Shown one piece after another: positions 44,301 to 56,100 of a stretch of DNA of 64,000 nt; the stretch's first letter is position 1; the number at the start of each line of letters is the position of its first letter. The position numbers and the translations under genes were made by a program. A model generated the notes under the pieces. It ran no database searches. It was not told where the DNA came from and saw nothing but the letters and a program-made list of their open reading frames with translations. The DNA lies in contig CM057158.1 of NCBI GenBank assembly GCA_029962745.1, forward strand, positions 3,569,558 to 3,633,557, given 5' to 3'. Source of the stretch: Echinometra lucunter (taxonomy: Eukaryota > Echinodermata > Echinoidea > Camarodonta > Echinometridae).

Positions 44301-44491
44301 GCTATTGCTCCCGAATCTATTTTTGTCACTGAAGGTTTGGTTTCCACCTCTACCTCCTTGACGGATCTTACGCTGAGGTCCATGTGTTTCTTGTTGGCCA
44401 GTGGATGTGCGCTCTTAGGGAGCGAGCTACTCGTTGTTATGGAGATGACATACAGGAAGCAGAACAGCGTTATCCTCACTTGGCAATGCAT
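35739..44491 (-). CDS. Secreted EF-hand protein with duplicated six-cysteine module, spliced, 351 aa
   Basis: Five coding exons on the minus strand join in frame: 44491-44265, 43919-43678, 37282-37170, 36774-36591 and 36028-35739 (1056 nt with stop). An N-terminal hydrophobic signal (about 8-22) is followed by a low-complexity acidic/basic stretch. A canonical EF-hand loop (94-105, D-x-D-x-D-G ... E) and a second loop (126-137, D-x-D-x-D-G ... N) follow. The C-terminal half has two modules with matching cysteine spacing: C159-x7-C167-x22-C190-x8-C199-x7-C207-x21-C229 and C282-x7-C290-x15-C306-x8-C315-x7-C323-x25-C349. A secreted calcium-binding protein is a safe description. I do not recognise the cysteine module and assign no function. 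The C-terminus is strongly basic (about 313-347). Confidence 0.87.
36180..36516 (+). mobile_element. LINE-type 3' end in gene 3 intron 4
   Basis: AT-rich sequence ending GGAATTGAATAAAAGCGAAA then TTGAACTTGAACTTG, the short-repeat tail usual for CR1/L2-like retroposon 3' ends. It ends 75 bases from the exon 4 donor. The left border is unclear. Confidence 0.5.
36591..36774 (-). CDS. Gene 3 exon 4: second half of cysteine module A
   Basis: It encodes C199, C207 and C229 followed by a Ser/Gly-rich linker (235-255). The acceptor is CTGCATAG and the donor GTAAGA, ending in phase 1. Confidence 0.87.
37170..37282 (-). CDS. Gene 3 exon 3: first half of cysteine module A
   Basis: It encodes C159, C167 and C190 with an acidic helix-like segment between them (EQIEEEETAD). 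The acceptor is TACTTTCCAG and the donor GTGAGA. It enters in phase 1 and ends in phase 0, agreeing with both neighbours across a 6.4-kb upstream intron. Confidence 0.85.
38262..38325 (+). repeat. (GA)n followed by a 12-base G run
   Basis: GA dinucleotides with an AAGA interruption, then G at 38314-38325. Confidence 0.95.
39368..40135. mobile_element. TTAA-flanked non-autonomous element
   Basis: TTAAGGGCAATTCCAC (39368-39383) and its exact reverse complement GTGGAATTGCCCTTAA (40120-40135) bound 768 bases with no coding frame. TTAA is the piggyBac target. GTAACGTCAGTTACC or variants occur internally at about 39734, 39929 and 40104. Confidence 0.75.
40132..40606. mobile_element. Second TTAA-flanked element sharing the TTAA
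   Basis: TTAAAGGGGGTACCCAATG on the left and, inverted on the right, TTAAAGTGATTACACAATG. The interior has two GGGTACCCACTTT-ACGTCA blocks (about 40308 and 40424) and GCGCGCAGC-rich patches. The left TTAA is the right TTAA of the preceding element. Confidence 0.65.
43678..43919 (-). CDS. Gene 3 exon 2: EF-hand pair
   Basis: It encodes residues 77-156 with loop DFDEDGRVTEAE (all ligand positions canonical) and loop DPDCDGNIFLEN, where position 12 is Asn instead of Glu, so the second site may bind calcium weakly. The acceptor is TTTAACAG and the donor GTAGGT, ending in phase 1. Confidence 0.9.
44265..44491 (-). CDS. Gene 3 exon 1: signal peptide and linker
   Basis: ATG at 44491 begins MHCQVRITLFCFLYVISITT, a typical secretory leader, followed by a Lys/Glu/Val-rich linker. 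The donor is GTAAGA at 44264 and the exon ends in phase 2. Confidence 0.85.
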
Positions 44492-44674
44492 TCTGGGATG
44501 AGGGAGATGAAGAAGACGCGTTTGTCAGTTAATGTGAAAATGAGCGCTTCCTTGAAGGGTTCGGGGAATGATATTGGCGCGAGAACAGAGATCAAATTTG
44601 GACTGGCCCGATGGATTATGAAAATGAAATAGTAGATTTTCAGCGAACACTTCACGACTTTTCATCGGGATCCA

Positions 44675-44681
44675 TTATATA
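44675..44681 (-). promoter_or_regulatory. Possible TATA box of gene 3
   Basis: TATATAA on the minus strand lies about 185 bases upstream of the gene 3 start codon. A start site some 30 bases downstream would give a 5' leader of about 155 nt. This rests on motif and position only. Confidence 0.3.
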
Positions 44682-46321
44682 TGGAGAACGACCTTATGGC
44701 TTTACACGGTATTCGTGTGATGGACTTTAACAGGCGATGAAAAGAAGATACTCAAAAGGGCTAAGCAACACCCTTATCATATGCGTATATCGGGGAAAAA
44801 TAACCACACCTCTATTTGCCGTGATCTATTACGAAGCTATTATGAACAATATCTCTCCAAGCGATTCGTTAGTCGTACTCTCAGGATATTCTGCTTTGAA
44901 GTAATTCTCTCTAGATATGACAGATCAGATGAGAGCTGGTAACGGTTGATCGTCAACTGCCAAGAATTGCTTCGAGACGCGCCTTAAATGGACTCATGAA
45001 CAGACAATCGTACTTCTTGTAAGGGTATGATTAATATGGAGGTGCTCAAAAAGTACAAAGCAGAGAGTTAATCTGCACAACAAATTAGACATAGAGGGGG
45101 AGTGCAGGGATTGTTTAATTCTTATGGGTAGTACAATAACCAAAGACAGCGAAAAGAAACAAGAGAGCAGCGCGTCTTTTCAAGTTTGCCGTCTTGAAAC
45201 GAACAATTAAAACCGAGAATTGTTACAAAGAAGACGTCCGATTCCATTAGAAGGAATGCGGCCATTTCAAGCAAGGAGGTCCACAACGCTATGTGCCTGC
45301 CTAATGCTGATTACATAATGAAAACAAATAAACAGAATACATGAAGACAGTCTCCAGATGAAAGTACAACATAACACAGCGCAGAGTGGTAGAGAAAAGT
45401 ACTTCAAAAGGTCGGTGTACTTTACGCAGATAGTGCATTGCCTTCTTCATCCATATTTACATTGGATAAGGACGACATATTACTTGATTGATGAATATGT
45501 ATTGTGCCACTCCCCTGACTGAATGAAAATTGTTAATACGTTGACAGAGCTACGTACGTTTGCTCATCTCAACATACATGCTTTTGTATTGGTATCACGG
45601 TGACCACGTTTCTTTGAATGTTCCTTCACGTAATATTACCGTCTGCAGAAAGACAGGAAGTCTCCAGAAGTACAGGAAGAGGTATATATATTTGTTTCAT
45701 ATTTACTTTATAGGTTTTTCTTCAAAATGCAAACACCAGCACCTTGTGCTAGTAGTATCTAAATAGTAGAATCTAAATTCCCTTGACGTAAATGTTCCAA
45801 CGCGAAGATTAATTAGTTTGCTATTGCTTGTAAGAGAAGAAAATACTCGATATTTTAAGGATTAATATATGATGACATCCTCGATAAACTTTCCGAAATA
45901 GAAATATGTCAGTTTCCATAACCATGATACCTAATGATCAATTCTAACTTACAGTCTAATATATTTTTCATACTTTACTAATGATAAAGACTGATAAAAA
46001 GGTGTTCGTAAAATAATCGTCATATCCTACTTCAAACACGGAAAGAATTTTAGGACCACAAGAAACCATGATAGAATTAGCCCACGACAGCAAATGGCGA
46101 AAATGTTAATAACTGCACCACAGAGTACTTTCACATCTCATACTGATTGCAAAGTTTTTGCCTGTTAAAAGCATATAGATTAATTGTATTTGTGATTATA
46201 TTTGTGTAAGTAATACCAGTTACATCATCCTTTCTATTAATCAAAGGTTTCAATGTCCTAGACATTGAAAGATACCAACCTTTGCCAAAGATGATGAGGA
46301 TGACGATGATAATAATATAAT

Positions 46322-46323
46322 GA

Positions 46324-46383
<60 letters not shown>

Positions 46384-46610
46384 TTCTACTACTAATAATA
46401 ATCGTGTTTTATTTACACAGCGTATCCGCCTGAATATCACTACTGCTCTTCCCGTGTTATCAATACCTAGTATAAATACGCCCGGGTTGAGAGGAACACA
46501 TGTGGGCAAAACACCTTATCCAAGGATGTAAGCACCCAGCGAGGATCGAACCCAGGACCTCTGGTATGCGCGCCCACGTTACGACAAGGGTGCACCCTAT
46601 GCACCATATG
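46322..46610 (-). mobile_element. tRNA-derived SINE with (TAG)n tail
   Basis: On the minus strand a head with B-box GGGTTCGATCCTC (46553-46541), a body containing GATAAGGTGTTTTGCCCACA and CCGGGCGTATTTATAC, and a tail of TAG/GTA triplets (about 46322-46385). The A-box is weak. Confidence 0.65.
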
Positions 46611-48214
46611 TACATAAATTGTTTTCACCACAAACTCGAAAGAACACCTGGCCTGGCGTGGTAGACCTGCCAACACACTGGCCTCGATCGCACCCACATA
46701 CCCACCATACGCACACGCACATCTATCACCCACACACCACTACACACCTGCGTACTGTAAATGGATTCGATTAGTCCCTGTATGCCGCACGTGTCATATC
46801 CCCAGGGGAACACTTTTGTGCACCCTTTCCTCTTCTTTATTACCCACTCTCTCTCAATAGTTATTTCTTGTTTGATTGATTTCAAAACAACGTCGATATG
46901 TCAACAGAGAGTTTGACGTCTTCTGAACGCCAGCTTTTGATTGACAGGCGACGGGCAAACTGGATGATGAACAGAGGTAACTCTCGGGTCTAGGAATCTA
47001 AACAAGATTTGAAAATGGCGTCACGGATGACTAGCGGGTTGGATAATTGTGGGATGCTGTTTTCTAAATGCTAGCACACCCCGATCATTTCCTGGAATGT
47101 TATTTGCAGTATTAGCGCCAAAGTTGTTTGTCTCCTATTTCTGTAAGTTATGAGATAATGATATAATGGGGAGGTCGAAGTGCAAGGGAGACATCCTGTG
47201 CACACCATTCACCTAGACCCCGAAAAATATATAATGGCAAAAATAATCCTAACACTCCAGAGGCCAACAAGTGGCTATTAAACAGGCATGCATCAACATT
47301 ACGAACTGATTTTGATATACCTTGATGATGGGTCAACAGTTTTGGAAACCATTTATACATCTAACACAGAAGAGGACACAGAACATGTCCTTTATACCTG
47401 TAATACATCTGACGCCATATCGTATTAGTTATGGTGTGTGGCTAGGAAAACAATGTACTAAAGACCCTACCAAAGTCCTTTTTCACGTAAACCTAACCCC
47501 AATTACTTATAACTTACATCAGCCTAAAGACAGCCATTTAGATTAAGAAACGAGGGGGGGGGGAATTATTTCATTGCATCTATGTATCTCGTCAATCTAA
47601 ATACAGAGAGAGAGAGAGAGAGAGAAAAAAAAAGTGAGCGGATGTTATGGAACGATCACTGTAACATCAGTAGTTCATAAACGCATCATTATCGGCCAAT
47701 CGACCTTTCCGTCTGCTACAATCGAGCTTAGAACCATCTGAATGGAGACGACGTGCCTAACATTCACTGAGATCAATATTTAATACCGAAATTGGGATAA
47801 ATATTAGCCATGTAGGGAAACAGACTTGTTCGCATCCTTCTAGTGAAGGATATATATGCATACATATATGTACACAGGTAACTTCGTGCTCCATTAGTTG
47901 AGAGAGACCTTGGGTTTCAGAAGTGATGCATGGTAAAAACCATAGATGCACAAGATCATTGTTTGTCAGCCGGTGGGTCCAGTTAGCGGGGTCATTATCT
48001 GTATAATTTGTATCATTCCCTCGACCTTTTTTTGTAATAACTGTTTGTGGTTTTTTGTTAATATCGATCTTATTTAGGGATGTATCTATATCGGGTATAC
48101 AGTAAGGTTATCATGGTGAATAACTTCTCAAAATAATTTCCAAATAGTACAGTGTATGATAAAGTGTAAAAGAATGTTTTGGTCTCGCTTACGGGCGTTG
48201 CTCTACTATCAAAT

Positions 48215-48252
48215 AAGTGTATGTGTGTGTGTGTGTGGGGGGGGGGGGGGGG
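48215..48252 (+). repeat. (GT)n followed by a G run
   Basis: TGTGTGTGTG then about 16 G, and a GGTTGGGG tail. Confidence 0.9.
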
Positions 48253-50889
48253 TTGGGGACGGTAAACAGAAGGAGGTTTTCACCCCTTCGTTTTCTTTGC
48301 GAAAAACTGTCGACCCTCTCCAATACAAAAACGATGCACCTGGCGTACTGTGTTTGATAGACCTATTACAAACCTATCAAGAGAGATTATAATCGTGATC
48401 AAACAAGATCAAACGACTATTGGTACCGAGCCATTAACGAGGGGCCAACACTGGCGTGAAGTAGTCATACAACGACAAGTGGTTGGAATTTGAGCTCTTT
48501 CTTTCGCCTCCGAGAAATCACTTCTCATAACTTCACCTGCGCCTTCAAAATGATGGACTCAAGTTGAAACGATCCATGTGTGATAGTAGATTCTTTACTT
48601 TCCATGAGTTTTCAATATAAGGTGAGAAAAGGTTCTCCCCTTAGTCTATACCTGCAGGTGTGTCACACGAAGACCAGCATTGTCTGGTTCTTTGTTCTAA
48701 GCGGTTGGAGGAGGTATTTCGCACTTCATCTATTGCGATTATGCCCTCTTTAAACTTGAAGAGGCTTTATTTCAGAAAAGAACAAAATGCACGCACCTCT
48801 CTGTCCGACGCGGCAGGTGCGAAAAAACTTGTGTCTAGTAGTATAGACGAGCTGCTCTCCTTCCTTGGAGAAGTTTACAATAGGGTTCGTGCAATTTACA
48901 AAGAGTGTTTATCACCCGAAGACCATAATGAAGTAGGCACTTGATATACTGCCTAATCTTTCGTAGTAAATACTAAGCGTGTTTTAGCAGGTGCCAGGAG
49001 CGACCCGGTTTTGCAAAAAGAGAGATCGTAAGTTGAATACCAGGGCAATATTTTACAGGTGAACGCCACACAAATGCTTCAGATCCACACAACAATACAG
49101 CAGCCCATGGCACCTTGCTGTCAACATGGTATCAATAATGAATGTACATTATTTTTCCTTTCCTATTTTCGATTGTTTCTCAATATTCTGTTTCCGTATG
49201 GTCAGAACGGTCTCATGATGTTTTACGAGTAATTATTCCTTACAGCGAATGGCGCCAGATTTCCGAGGGAAACTAGCTTCCTTGCCTCAGGAAATATCTT
49301 GAGAAAGAGGTACTTGACGTAAATATCGTGATAACACAAGCACATTGTATTTCAGTTGCCTTAATATACACTCAAGCCTATCAATCATGCCTTTGCAATG
49401 TACATATTTACCAAAGTCATTTTCGATGTTTTCACAATCCATTCTCCGTTTGCATTGATTTGGACCTCGGTTTTCATCGGTTGTATTGTGGTACTCCAAC
49501 GGCGTAAAAGCCGACACGACAAACTTCCCGCCCAGAGCATTCCAAGGAAATTGGTGGAGGATAAAAGGTCACGTGGTCTCATTACATGTGGAAGAAGATC
49601 ACCGACATCGTAATTCGGGGGATGTAGTGATGGGAATTGATTGCAGCAAGCTGTGACAACCATGTGATAATCATCATGATGCTCACAGAATTACTAAAGA
49701 TGAAATTATACCCCTTTAATATTAAGCTCCGCTGGCGGACCTGACATACAGCAGAGGTGATGGATGTGCAGTTGCATCATCAACCAAAGGATGGGGTTCC
49801 AGGGATTGTTTTTAAATGTTTTCCCATGTAATGATAATGGAGCGCAATCATATTGCACAGAAGTAAATTAAGATAATATAGCCTACATATTCGAACATGA
49901 TTCTACTGAAGCAATACTGAGGGGTATGAATTCATTAATTTAAGAAGAGATAGTTTAAAAGCGAATCACAATAGATCTTAATTAAGTTTTAGCACTGAAA
50001 TAGGCTTACTGCAGAGTATCGTAAATTCGTTATCAGGTTAAGATACACCTACTGACACCTAGTCGAGTTTTGAGAAATTCTTATATCTTTTGACGCTTTT
50101 ATATAACATCATATTGATAAGGTATCTCAGTGTGCACCAAAAGAATAGAACAATGAATATTAACGTTCCTCCCTCAAATCTAAAGCATCAACAAATAATT
50201 CCAAACAATATTTCTTGTTCTCAAAAAAATCATCCTGATCAACCCCAGAGAAGAGAAGTGTTTAGTATTTCGATAAACGCCTCAATGAATAAAAAAGCAA
50301 CTTACCCCCCCCCCCAAAGCAATTTAATAAAAACAAAACATAACTCACCCTACTATAAATGTTAGTGTCCACTCCAAATAGAAAATGAAATACTGAGGCC
50401 AAGTAAAAAGAATTTGAATGCCATGCACACTAGTGAATCCTAGATCCTCGTTTTTAAAACCTGTTCTTTTGATTATACATCCTGTTATAAAGAGAAGCAC
50501 TCGCACGTGGGTCGTGAAAACTGAAGTGCGACCAGCGCGACGTGGCCTGCGACGAAACACTACCGCTTCTAATGTCAAGCCGAACACACACGCTTCTTCC
50601 CTTTTAAAATAACGCCTTTTATGTATTTTATGCAATCATTCATTTTCTCACTGCTTTTTCCCCCAAGTCCATAACCTTTAGAATACAAACCGCTTCCAAA
50701 GTTCAGATTTTTTTTTTTACTACGTGTTTAGATTTGTTTACTCTACTGGGGAAGCGTGGTAGTTTTTTTCGGTGAGCCCTTGAATTAGACAGAAAAGGAT
50801 GATTGGTAATCCGATATCGGGTGATCTATGACTAATGAAATGCAGACATTTAATTTGTTCTGTGGACTTTTCGTATTATTTTTGCCAAA

Positions 50890-51389
50890 NNNNNNNNNNN
50901 NNNNNNNNNNNNNNNNNNNNNNNNNNNNNNNNNNNNNNNNNNNNNNNNNNNNNNNNNNNNNNNNNNNNNNNNNNNNNNNNNNNNNNNNNNNNNNNNNNNN
51001 NNNNNNNNNNNNNNNNNNNNNNNNNNNNNNNNNNNNNNNNNNNNNNNNNNNNNNNNNNNNNNNNNNNNNNNNNNNNNNNNNNNNNNNNNNNNNNNNNNNN
51101 NNNNNNNNNNNNNNNNNNNNNNNNNNNNNNNNNNNNNNNNNNNNNNNNNNNNNNNNNNNNNNNNNNNNNNNNNNNNNNNNNNNNNNNNNNNNNNNNNNNN
51201 NNNNNNNNNNNNNNNNNNNNNNNNNNNNNNNNNNNNNNNNNNNNNNNNNNNNNNNNNNNNNNNNNNNNNNNNNNNNNNNNNNNNNNNNNNNNNNNNNNNN
51301 NNNNNNNNNNNNNNNNNNNNNNNNNNNNNNNNNNNNNNNNNNNNNNNNNNNNNNNNNNNNNNNNNNNNNNNNNNNNNNNNNNNNNNNNN
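50890..51389. other. Assembly gap, 500 N
   Basis: Exactly 500 N, a round number that suggests a placeholder scaffold gap of unknown true size. Frames spanning it are meaningless. Confidence 0.99.
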
Positions 51390-52494
51390 TTTTTGCTAAT
51401 CGTCCAGAACAAGCTGTAGAAACGCCTACTACGTCAGAGGGGATGGGAGGGTATATACTGCTAAACATATACCATCGTAAGCACCTCCCTAGAAAAGATA
51501 TCCTTTTAAAATTGCCATTTAGTTGTGCATGGCCTGCTCCTAATGCCAATGACGCCAATGGGAAGAAACACCGCAACACACACACCCACACGCACACATA
51601 GAGTGAAAAAAATCTCTTGTAGGGCCATCAAGAGACTGTACAGAGCTGCTAGGTAGTCCTGATTTCCTATAGCCAGCACCTGGCCAGCACCGGAATCGAG
51701 AAAGGCAAATAGGATGTCTGTCAAACATGTCTCAAGTCAAGCATTTGCCACGGAGATAGACACTGATAGACGTAACGTAAAATACCCATTTGTAAGTCCG
51801 GATCATATTGAAAGTACCAGTTATGTAAAATGCTTGTCGTTTAAAAATGAAAATAGGACTGGCAATATAGTTCAGTTATTTAGGTCAAAGATGCATCTTT
51901 ATAGGCAAATTCATAGCATAGTATTTCTGTTTCAATTTCTGCCAATTGCATACAAGGTAAGTGTCCACACAGCTAAATTATCCAAGAGTTTGCTCTAAAT
52001 TGTGTTCATTCAGTAAGGCGAGTCCAACGACAGATTGATTAATAGTTAAATATAAAGGGATTTGTCTCTCAATACGCATACTTGTAATACTTTTCGAATT
52101 TCAACTGTGGTTTTAACCACCGATTCCATGTTTTTTTTTCCTTCATGGTAATAAAATGTCACTGGAGAGACGGTATTGTTGCTTACTGCCGATAGAAAGC
52201 CAAGTACAACTATTTTTTCCCATACGTTGCCCCACGCCATGTTAGCCCATCGGATGACCAAGTGGAGCTGGAATAGCCTATATGCCCACTAAGACTTGGA
52301 AAAATGAACATTTAATGTTAGAGGTAGGCCTAGTACTTGATTTTTGAAAATTCATGTTGGAAAAAAATCATTCCAAAGTATAAGGTTGATCAAATTGATG
52401 GAACATGTATGTATGATGTATGCAAGCATAAACAATGAAGGCTTCTTGTATAGCTCCAGTCAGAGCTTCGTGGCCATTAAATTATGTCGAGCTC

Positions 52495-52650
52495 TAGCAT
52501 ATCGAGTCCCCACTTACGCCTGGATGGAGAGAGGTAAACGTGGATTCATTGTCTCGCCAAAGAGAAGTTGCTGTCGGGGTGGGATTCGACCCCTCAACCT
52601 CCTGATTGAGAGTCAAGTGAATGAACCACTAAACCGAGACACCTCCACTA
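52495..52650 (-). mobile_element. tRNA-derived SINE head
   Basis: On the minus strand GTCTCGGTTTAGTGGTTCA (A-box region, about 52638-52620) and GGGGTCGAATCCC (B-box, 52593-52581), spaced as in a tRNA gene. It does not fold into a complete cloverleaf by eye, so it is a SINE and not a functional tRNA. Confidence 0.65.
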
Positions 52651-52774
52651 TGATTGAGAGCATTTCAAGCCATGGTAAAAAGTAGACTTATTACAATTTT
52701 CACAATCTAATTCCTAATTAAATGATCAGATTGTCATAACATCGTGCTGACCGTGTTGACCATCTTTGGGGATG

Positions 52775-53190
52775 TATTTGGAATTGAATTGAATTGAATT
52801 TATTTCTTGTCTGCACAATTAAAAAGGCATAAAAATCATTTTATGGTCTCACATTTGCATTCACAATACAAAAACATATCATAACCTAATATTATAAAAT
52901 AACCTTCAAATAACAAACTCTGTTGAGAGCCAGTAGGATGCCCAAACATGTTCTTAAACAGTTAGCACCCCCTCTGGCTCCCAACAGACAATGCGTAAAT
53001 TAAAATTTAAATCATTACATGGTAATGTACATGACATCAGGCAATGACATATAAATGGAACAAAAGCAGTCTAAATCACGAAAACAAAGTTGAAGAATAG
53101 GAATTACAAATTAAAAAAAAACATTCAAAGACAAACTGATCAACAATTAAGCTAGCCTAACTACAATATCAAAATGATAAATAGTAACCT
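52775..53190 (-). mobile_element. LINE-type 3' end with (AATTC)n tail
   Basis: On the minus strand the sequence ends AAATAAATTCAATTCAATTC, a short-repeat tail typical of CR1/L2-like 3' ends. The upstream border is uncertain. Confidence 0.5.
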
Positions 53191-56100
53191 CAAGCTTCAC
53201 TCATGTTCAGTACTGCATGGTACATACGGGACACAGAATGACCAAATTTTATGAACTTGCCTGTATACTCCATTAAATCATTCATCATCTCTTTACTGTG
53301 ATGCTCTACCCTGACAAATACGTATCCACAGTCTTCATCATCAGACATTTCTATCAAGATCTTAACTATGTTGCACATGAAATAAGAAAGTTTTTGTTTA
53401 CGCTTCGAATTCGCACCCATTATCGGAATTTCGCCTCGGAAAATTTTCTGGGTCACATAAAAAGGAGGGTGAAACCTTACAAAGGAAGAAGAATTTTAGA
53501 CAGAACAGACCGGAATGTAAACAGGTAAACAAGTTGTGCACCTGAGAACAAAATGTGCAACATTTATAGATACTCAAGAGTCAATGTCTCATTCATGTAA
53601 GTCCAAATTTTCTTAATGATACCGAAACATGCTGAGAGAATGTACTGATCAGACCTAATCCAGATTTGCATAGGAAATAAATTGACAGTTTTGAAATAAA
53701 ATTTGATGAATCATAAAAGCAATAATTCGCTTCAGCATATCTAATTTGCGAAGGTATTTAACAAGTCATGAAACGCACAGACTGAGACTGTGCGTTGGGT
53801 CCAGTATGCTCTTAAAGATCTATAGTGGAACTCTGGAAAGTTCGTTAATGTCAACAGCAAATCTGTCTTAATTTACTGACTACTAAATACTACGATGACG
53901 TTATTATCAGTCAAATCTTATAAGGAAATCTGCTGTTTGACTTCACTGGAATCATATCAGTTGTTAGTGACATCACGGATAATCGTCATTACGTCACACT
54001 TACCAGCTACCCTATGTTGCACAAAGTAAGATCTGAGAGCGAGTCATTCAGTGGATAGCATGCAAAGATTAAGGCAACTCTACTCACCTCTTAACTTCTT
54101 TGAAAATAGGTCGAATCATCTGAACAAATAATAGTATATACATCCCTTTTATGCGACAAACTTGCACTAAATATGCCTCGGAATATTTAGTGAAAATGAT
54201 GATTTTGTTAAGATTGAGCAAAGAAGAAGTAGATCCACCAGTTCCAGAGTAGTGAACGGTAAATGACCGAAAACATCCCCACAGAAATGTGGAAATGATA
54301 GTAAGATGTGACCTGGACTTTAATCTGGGCTAAATATGGAATATATTTCCAGAAAATAAAGCATGCATCTGTTGTGAAAATAGCATGAAGTCCACATGAT
54401 CTGTTGACATTTCTTTCAAAGAATGACAGACAAAAGCCAGTTGGCACTGAAAGACGGACTGTAAATGAAAATTGCTATGGCTTGAATACCACTTGGGAAT
54501 ACCGGTTTTGAATACCAACCTGTCACCAAAAACAAATTCCCGCCCAATTACATTTCCCTTCATTCATAAAAGCAGTTTTGAAAATGTAAAAAGCTAAATG
54601 GACGGGAGATACTTTCTCATCGGTTCTTTCATTGAAAAGAGAAGTAAGAACAAATTTTCACTGAGTGGTAATTTGAGCATCAGTTTGGGGACGAATTCTC
54701 TACGGCGGGTATCAAGAAAATGAATAATTCTTATGGAAATCATCATAACAAGAACTGTGTAAGTGTATGCCGTGTTGAAATCACCAGGGAGCTTTGTATC
54801 TATGGGCATTGTGCCAGCGTGTGCTGTATTGTTCACTTGCTGAAAAAAAAAATGTGAAGCTCGTGCAAAAGCCTGCCGAGCTGTATTCAGTTTGGTCAAA
54901 TGAGGAGGGAAAGAAGAAAAGAAAAGAGAAATCGGATGTTTTCATTCAAGACCCCGAATGCCACAGCGGGCAAAATTCGGAAGTTTCGGCTTAACTCCCA
55001 CGGGTACTCGACCTTTGGGTGACAATAGCTGGCCCCTCTCCAGGCCGTGTTCGGTGGCGTAGGTGGAGAATGGTTCACCCTTGAGTTATTTTTTCTCACC
55101 GGTTCCTCGGAGCAATATTTCATAACTTTATTCAACGATTGTTTACTAAGAAAAGAAGGAGAGTTCAGTTAGGTTGGGAGGAAAATATTTCGATCGTTTC
55201 TGTTGAAGGATAGAGAGATATCGGAAAATAATCTGAGGAATATCTTTTTAAAACATGACGATTCCACTTCCTATTAAAAAGCGAAATGGAAAAAATGTCT
55301 TAATGTGAAAATTAAGTACCTTGGGGTGGAGTGACTGTTTGGAGCTCATGTTCATTTGACAAGATTTAAACACAAGACTAAACATGACGAAAATTCACCG
55401 AAAATATGTATATAAATTCCATCACTTTGGAAGACATACGATGGTAATCATTAAAAGAAACACAACGCGTATCCATGTGTTTCTAAAATGCCAGTCAGAA
55501 GATAGTTTCAAAACATTAGATAGACTTACAACATATCTTGTGTTGTACTTTTATCTTCTTTCTAACCATTTAGATTAGCAGTTTGGTCCCCGACCCTTCT
55601 ATCCCACGCTCTTCCCTCCTTTCCTTTCTCTCCTCTCTTTCTCTCCATTTTTCAGTCTCTATTTGTCTTTTACATCAGCTCCACTGAACAGGTGCACAGC
55701 CCCCTGTCACATATCAATATCTTTGGGAGGATCATAAAAAATTGCAACAAAACACGGAACAATGAAATGGCTCGTATATTTTTCAGCAACCATGAAAAGC
55801 GATCATATGTCGAATTATGCACTTTCAAAGAGGTCACCACAAGTATCCCTGTCCACTGCATTACTGCATTGAGATTGTGCGATCGAGGAGTTAGTACCAG
55901 CACACTCCTTGGTGGATAACAATTCGAACGGTTAAGTGAGAAAGTGAAGTCAGAGATTATTATTAGAAAACCTTAAATTTAGACTGAATATTTGGGGCGT
56001 TAGGAGACACCTAAGATATATCTTCTGGCCCAGTATCCGAGTCAGGTCTAAAACATTTACCAGATAGAGTGGGATTTTTTTTTTATTACTTTAGCAAGAC

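Larger units (their letters stand above)
44492..50889. other. Region upstream of gene 3, up to the assembly gap
   Basis: No supportable exon. Contains a SINE with (TAC)n tail (46322-46610), (GA)n at 47605-47626, (GT)n plus G run at 48215-48252, and one weak open frame at 48657-48947. Confidence 0.5.

Noticed and set aside
50785..51601. Reading frames of 178-270 codons near 51 kb
   Set aside because: They span the 500-N gap and have no meaning.
52560..52650. Functional tRNA gene
   Set aside because: A- and B-boxes are present but arms and acceptor stem do not pair convincingly; it fits a SINE head.
53190..53456. 88-codon minus-strand frame beside the LINE 3' end
   Set aside because: Not recognisable as reverse transcriptase or endonuclease, and no splice partners. 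Probably chance or unreadable retroelement debris.
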